Origin: an uncultured Lachnospiraceae bacterium
GTDB taxonomy: Bacteria; Bacillota; Clostridia; Lachnospirales; Lachnospiraceae
NCBI GenBank assembly: GCA_947003375.1
Contig: CAMQOJ010000004.1
Location: 1-26,159, forward strand
Reading direction: 5' to 3'
DNA: 26,159 bases
The translations under genes and the position numbers were made by a program. The notes under the pieces were generated by a model. The model ran no database searches. It was given only the letters and a program-made list of their open reading frames with translations, and had not been told where the DNA came from. This document shows, piece after piece, positions 22,609 to 26,159 of the stretch; within the stretch, counting starts at the first letter, position 1, and each line of letters opens with the position of its first letter.

Positions 22609-24897
22609 CTATGATTCCATGAGGCAGGGAGCCACCTTTATGCTGCGGCAGATGATGTGCCCGCCGTCCCTGACGGAGAGGCCGATGCCGCCGTTTAGGT
22701 AGGGATGATTATCATCCGTAATTTCAAACATTTTCTGACCGTTCAACGATACGGCGAAATGGTTTCCCTTTGCCGTGACGCAGATGGTATATTCTGTCCC
22801 AATTTCCCAGGGAAAGGCCGTCTCAGTCAGGGGTACATAGCTGATTTGGGTGCGGCAGGATTCCGGGCTTTTCCCTGTGATTGAGCCAGTCTCCGCCAGA
22901 GGCAGATAGTAGATTTGGTTCTTGTAGAAACCGAATTTACCTGGAGCATAGAAACCGGCGGCATAGGAGCGGATGGCCCCTTTGGCGCGGACATTCACCA
23001 TGTGGGAGCCCGGGCACTCCGGGCGTATATGGAAGGTGGCGGTATAGTCTTCCCAATCGTAGCCTCCGGTGTAGACCTCGCCGAAATCGGCGCAGCTTAA
23101 GTGCAGCCTGCCATCGGCAAGCCAGGTGAGGCCTTTGAGCTTGGTGAACTGACGGATTTCCTTTTGGATGGGACTCCAGACCTCCATGGCGGATTTTGCC
23201 AGGTCAATGGTATAGTCCGCCGCGCCCTCCTGGCAGAAATCGTCCAACAACACCTGGAGAGATTCGCCGTCTCCTTCCGCGGCCCTCTTCAGGAGAAAGC
23301 CCGCCTCGTCCAGCAGGCCGTTTTCCTGGAAAGGGGTGGCAAGGGAGACTTCTTTCCATTCCGTTTTGCTTAGAGGTATCTCCCCACCAGTGATAATCTC
23401 GCCAGTGGTTGCGTTGCGCACATAGGCCAGAACAGTGCAGTCCCCGCTCTCCGGGGCAAGCTTCAGGAATCCGTAAATCCGCTGGCCGGGGTAGAGGGTG
23501 GGGGAGAAGCTGGGCTGGTATCTGTCGTCATCGAAGTCGCCGGGGACGTAGTAGGTCTTTTTGTAGAGCATATGTCCTATGCCCACCGCCCGGGGAATGG
23601 TGACGAGCAGGGAGCGGGAGCCTGTGTGGGCATCCAAGTCGGTATTGCGCAGGTCGGCGGGCGAATTCTGGTTTTCGGCACACAGGGAACCATCAGCGGA
23701 AGCCTGGCTCTGGTCGTTGCCGCACAGGGAACCGTTAGCGGCGGCCTGCTCCGGGCGTAGGCTCTTGACTCGCAGCCCAAAAGTGGAACCGGGATATTCG
23801 AAATGGCATCCGGTATGCTTCCGATTCAGGATTTCCCGCCAGGGCTCCGGCAGCTCCCACCCGGCCACCGCGGCGGCCAGCCTGGCGATATAATCAGCGC
23901 CCTGGGGGATGTCCGTGATGTTCAGGGAGCCCATGACGCTGGAGCAGATCAGGATATCATTAATGGGGCGGCGCAGAGTCTGGGGGATGCCCTCCAATCC
24001 GCAGCGCACGCCCATGATGGTGGCCACGTTGCCCACATTGCAGTCCGTGTCCCAGCCGCACATGTTGCAGATGTCCAGCGTCCTTGCGAAATCTCCCTCC
24101 CCATAGAGCAGGGAGACGATCATCACGCCGATGTTGGGGATGATGTGGCAGGCCCCCGGGTATCTGTCATAGCCGAAATTGTCCCTGACGTAACCGTAGC
24201 CTTTCCGCCAATCCGCCGGATTTGCCTCATGGAAGGCCATGACGCTGCGGACTACTTTCGTGTATTCGCTGTCCGCGGGGATGTAGGACAGGCCCTTTTC
24301 TATGATTTTACGGATGTCCGTCTCCAGAAAAGCGTAGCTGATGCAGCTGGCCACGAAGACGCCCCCGTAGACGCCGTTGCCCCCGTGGGTGACGCTGGCG
24401 GCCTTCTCGGCGTATCTCGCGGCAAGGTCAGGATTGCCCGGGGCCACCAGGCCCCAGGTATCGATGAAAATCTGCCCGCCAATCTGCTCGGCCACGGTGC
24501 AGCCGTTCTTTTCGATGCTGCAGGACAGGGGCGCCTCCACGCCGGCCCGGAGGTTGAGATAGGCAGTGTGCTCCGTGGAGACGCCATAGCCGCCCCACCA
24601 GAAGAAGCCGGATTCGTAGCTGGCGTAGTTCAGCAGGGCATTGCCCACGTCCTGGGCGGAAATATCGTAGCCCTCCTCGCTGTCCCCCAGGGCCCGCAGG
24701 AAGAACAGGGGGCCGTTGGTGTCGTCGTCCGCCGCGAACTGTCTGTACTCCTTCGGGTATCCTGTGAGCTCTCCCAGCTCGGCCTGGATTCTTTCATAGG
24801 TCCAGCCCTCTATGGGGGCGCCCAAGCGCACGCCGATGACCTTTGCCAGCCACCCGGCGTAGATTTTTTCGATGAATTCCGGATTCATTGTCGTCAT
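22609..24897 (-). CDS. ADP-ribosylglycohydrolase-family protein with C-terminal beta domain
   Basis: This 762-residue protein has no signal peptide. Residues 1-350 form an all-helical ADP-ribosylglycohydrolase domain (PF03747 type). The metal-binding motifs are AADDDTNG (D57-D59, T60) and GWDTDCNVGN (D283, D285), and both are intact. THGGNGVYGGVFVA (170-183) is the usual central helix. Residues 385-412 hold a doubled 14-residue linker. The rest (about 420-762) is beta-rich: a carbohydrate-binding-like part, then ECPGSHMVNVRAKGAIRSYA to VSLNGQKMFEITDD, resembling a LamG/DUF1080-like jelly roll. This layout is far longer than the roughly 300-residue ADP-ribosyl hydrolases and recurs beside glycan genes, so a nucleoside or sugar substrate is as plausible as ADP-ribosyl protein. 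GGAG lies 9 bases before the ATG at 24897. The MATE gene upstream ends 27 bases away, suggesting one transcript. Confidence 0.85.
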   Translation of the reverse strand: MTTMNPEFIEKIYAGWLAKVIGVRLGAPIEGWTYERIQAELGELTGYPKEYRQFAADDDTNGPLFFLRALGDSEEGYDISAQDVGNALLNYASYESGFFWWGGYGVSTEHTAYLNLRAGVEAPLSCSIEKNGCTVAEQIGGQIFIDTWGLVAPGNPDLAARYAEKAASVTHGGNGVYGGVFVASCISYAFLETDIRKIIEKGLSYIPADSEYTKVVRSVMAFHEANPADWRKGYGYVRDNFGYDRYPGACHIIPNIGVMIVSLLYGEGDFARTLDICNMCGWDTDCNVGNVATIMGVRCGLEGIPQTLRRPINDILICSSVMGSLNITDIPQGADYIARLAAAVAGWELPEPWREILNRKHTGCHFEYPGSTFGLRVKSLRPEQAAANGSLCGNDQSQASADGSLCAENQNSPADLRNTDLDAHTGSRSLLVTIPRAVGIGHMLYKKTYYVPGDFDDDRYQPSFSPTLYPGQRIYGFLKLAPESGDCTVLAYVRNATTGEIITGGEIPLSKTEWKEVSLATPFQENGLLDEAGFLLKRAAEGDGESLQVLLDDFCQEGAADYTIDLAKSAMEVWSPIQKEIRQFTKLKGLTWLADGRLHLSCADFGEVYTGGYDWEDYTATFHIRPECPGSHMVNVRAKGAIRSYAAGFYAPGKFGFYKNQIYYLPLAETGSITGKSPESCRTQISYVPLTETAFPWEIGTEYTICVTAKGNHFAVSLNGQKMFEITDDNHPYLNGGIGLSVRDGGHIICRSIKVAPCLMES
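23665..23745 (-). repeat. Tandem 14-residue repeat inside the linker
   Basis: Two units, GSLCGNDQSQASAD and GSLCAENQNSPADL, lie between the catalytic and beta domains. At DNA level CACAGGGAAC recurs 42 bases apart (23681 and 23723). The period is a whole number of codons, so copy-number change would keep the frame. Confidence 0.65.
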
Positions 24898-24924
24898 ATC
24901 ACTATGCTCCAGTCGTTTTTTCTA

Positions 24925-26159
24925 TTATTTCCACACAGGATAGCTGTGGCGTTTGGTATGTTTCCTCCATAACAGGAGCCCCCATATGCCGCGGAAGGCC
25001 AGATCCGCCCCGTAGCCGATCCAAATGCCGGGGAGCCCCAGGCCCGCCTTTATGCCAAAGAGCCATGAGGCCCCGATATTGATCAGGGAGCCCAGGATGA
25101 CCATGAAGAACGGCATCCGCACATCCCCGATGGCCTTCAGGCAGGCTACCAGCAGGGCGGCGATGCTCCGAAACAGCTCCATGGCAATCTCGATTTTCAG
25201 GATTACCATGCACGCGTCCAATAACTGCGGGTCGCTTGTATACATGCCAAAGAACTGCCGCCCGAAGAGAAGGGCTGCGATTTCCAGCAGCACTGTGGTG
25301 CCGCAGACCAGCCGGAAGCTCTGGCGGAAATACCGGAGCATCTGCCCCTCGTCCCGCTTCCCCAGGCTCAGTCCGATCAGGGTAGAGGCGGCGATAGGAA
25401 TGGCGGAGGCCGGCAGGATGATATAATTGATCAGATTCGCGGTATAGCCCTTTACCAGAAGCGACTGCGTGCCCAGTGTCCCGATCATGGAGACCACTAT
25501 GGTCTGGGACAACACGTAGATTACGCTTTCCATTCCGCTGAATACGCCCAGGCGGGCGATCCGCCTGGTGGTGGCCCCAAAGGAGGCGCGCCAGTTGGAG
25601 TGGAGGAGCTTCAGGCGGATGTTCTCATCCCTGGAGGCCTGGTGGATATAAAATGCGCATCCCAGGATATGGGCCAGGATGGCGGCAAGGGCATAGTGGC
25701 GGATGTCCTGCCAGTCTGCGGGGACCAGCCATAGAGTCAGGGCTTCCCACACGATCCAGCTGCCGTTGATGAGACAGCTCCCTGCCATGGCGGTCTTCAT
25801 CTTGCCGATTGCCCGGAAAGCGGTGGCAAAGGTGGCAGTGACGCCCTGAAAGACCGACAGGCCCAGCGCCACGGACAGATAGTCCCCGGACATGTCCCAG
25901 AGGTCGGCGGGGACATGAATCAGCCCCATGATGAAGCCTCCCGCGCAGAACCAGATGACGGCCAGCCCCAGCCCCAACAGAATGTTGTCAATTAGCCCCA
26001 CCGTCACAATCTGGCGGCCCTCCGCATACTCCTTCCTGCCCCAGCAGGGCGCTAAGAGGATGCTCTGCCCGGCATAGAAGATGGCAAAGGTAGTCAGCAT
26101 CAGCGATGAGAAAGTCCCCACCGCCGTGGTGGCGGCGATTGCTTGGCTGGAGAAGATGT
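24925..26159 (-). CDS. MATE-family efflux transporter (5' end beyond the window)
   Basis: At least 411 residues of a 12-helix MATE transporter are visible; the frame is open to the right edge (FSSQAIAATTAVGTFSSLML) and no convincing start is present, so the first helix is missing. Family signs are YAGQSILLAPCWGRKEY after helix 2, the repeat-half motif FSGMESVIYVLSQTIVVSMI, and SAIPIAASTLIGLSLGKRDEG. It differs strongly from the other MATE gene at 15671 and is not a recent duplicate. It lies directly upstream of the ADP-ribosylglycohydrolase-like gene on the same strand and is probably cotranscribed. Its substrate is unknown; the pairing hints at export of, or tolerance to, a compound handled by that hydrolase, but this is inference only. 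Confidence 0.9.
   Translation of the reverse strand, partial: IFSSQAIAATTAVGTFSSLMLTTFAIFYAGQSILLAPCWGRKEYAEGRQIVTVGLIDNILLGLGLAVIWFCAGGFIMGLIHVPADLWDMSGDYLSVALGLSVFQGVTATFATAFRAIGKMKTAMAGSCLINGSWIVWEALTLWLVPADWQDIRHYALAAILAHILGCAFYIHQASRDENIRLKLLHSNWRASFGATTRRIARLGVFSGMESVIYVLSQTIVVSMIGTLGTQSLLVKGYTANLINYIILPASAIPIAASTLIGLSLGKRDEGQMLRYFRQSFRLVCGTTVLLEIAALLFGRQFFGMYTSDPQLLDACMVILKIEIAMELFRSIAALLVACLKAIGDVRMPFFMVILGSLINIGASWLFGIKAGLGLPGIWIGYGADLAFRGIWGLLLWRKHTKRHSYPVWK

Noticed and set aside
23803..24972. Plus-strand frame of 389 codons
   Set aside because: It is antisense to the ADP-ribosylglycohydrolase domain, whose metal motifs are intact; Ala/Asp/Val-rich shadow composition.

Overview
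The window looks like a chromosomal segment of a gut-type Firmicute, most likely a Lachnospiraceae member (Clostridium cluster XIVa). Supporting signs are strong AGGAGG ribosome binding sites, clostridial-style promoters, a sugar ABC importer with no ATPase of its own, a xpaC/telA pair, MATE exporters, an Rpn-type nuclease and IS91-type transposases of the kind common in that family. Genus cannot be fixed from the sequence. No rRNA, tRNA or CRISPR array was seen.

Bases 1-12927 hold one co-directional carbohydrate locus of eleven genes behind a good promoter (110-138). In order: a TIM-barrel glycosidase-like protein, two paralogous SIS-domain sugar-phosphate proteins, a PfkB sugar kinase, a GH20-type beta-hexosaminidase, an ABC lipoprotein with two permeases, a GH89-type alpha-N-acetylglucosaminidase, an unrecognised 260-residue protein and a Gfo/Idh/MocA oxidoreductase. 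None of the hydrolases has a signal peptide. The simplest reading is import of a short glycan containing both alpha- and beta-linked N-acetylhexosamine, followed by hydrolysis, phosphorylation and isomerisation or oxidation in the cytoplasm. The exact substrate and route are inference. A long bidirectional terminator (12951-13005) closes the locus.

Bases 13004-17876 are housekeeping or stress genes: a leftward xpaC-like/telA pair with its own promoter, a leftward MATE exporter with its own promoter, a 270-base spacer with a direct repeat, and a rightward CmpB-like membrane protein with a terminator.

Bases 18021-21250 are a decay zone. The N-terminus of a second sugar-binding lipoprotein is joined to a frameshifted GH88/GH105-like hydrolase remnant, which is cut off by an IS91-family element. 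The element is itself a chimera of two different, truncated IS91 transposases in the same orientation. Next comes an AT-richer Rpn-family nuclease gene (21269-22240) with a clear promoter and a perfect palindrome in its leader.

Bases 22609-26159 are a leftward pair: a MATE transporter running off the right edge, followed by a 762-residue ADP-ribosylglycohydrolase-family protein with a large C-terminal beta-rich extension.
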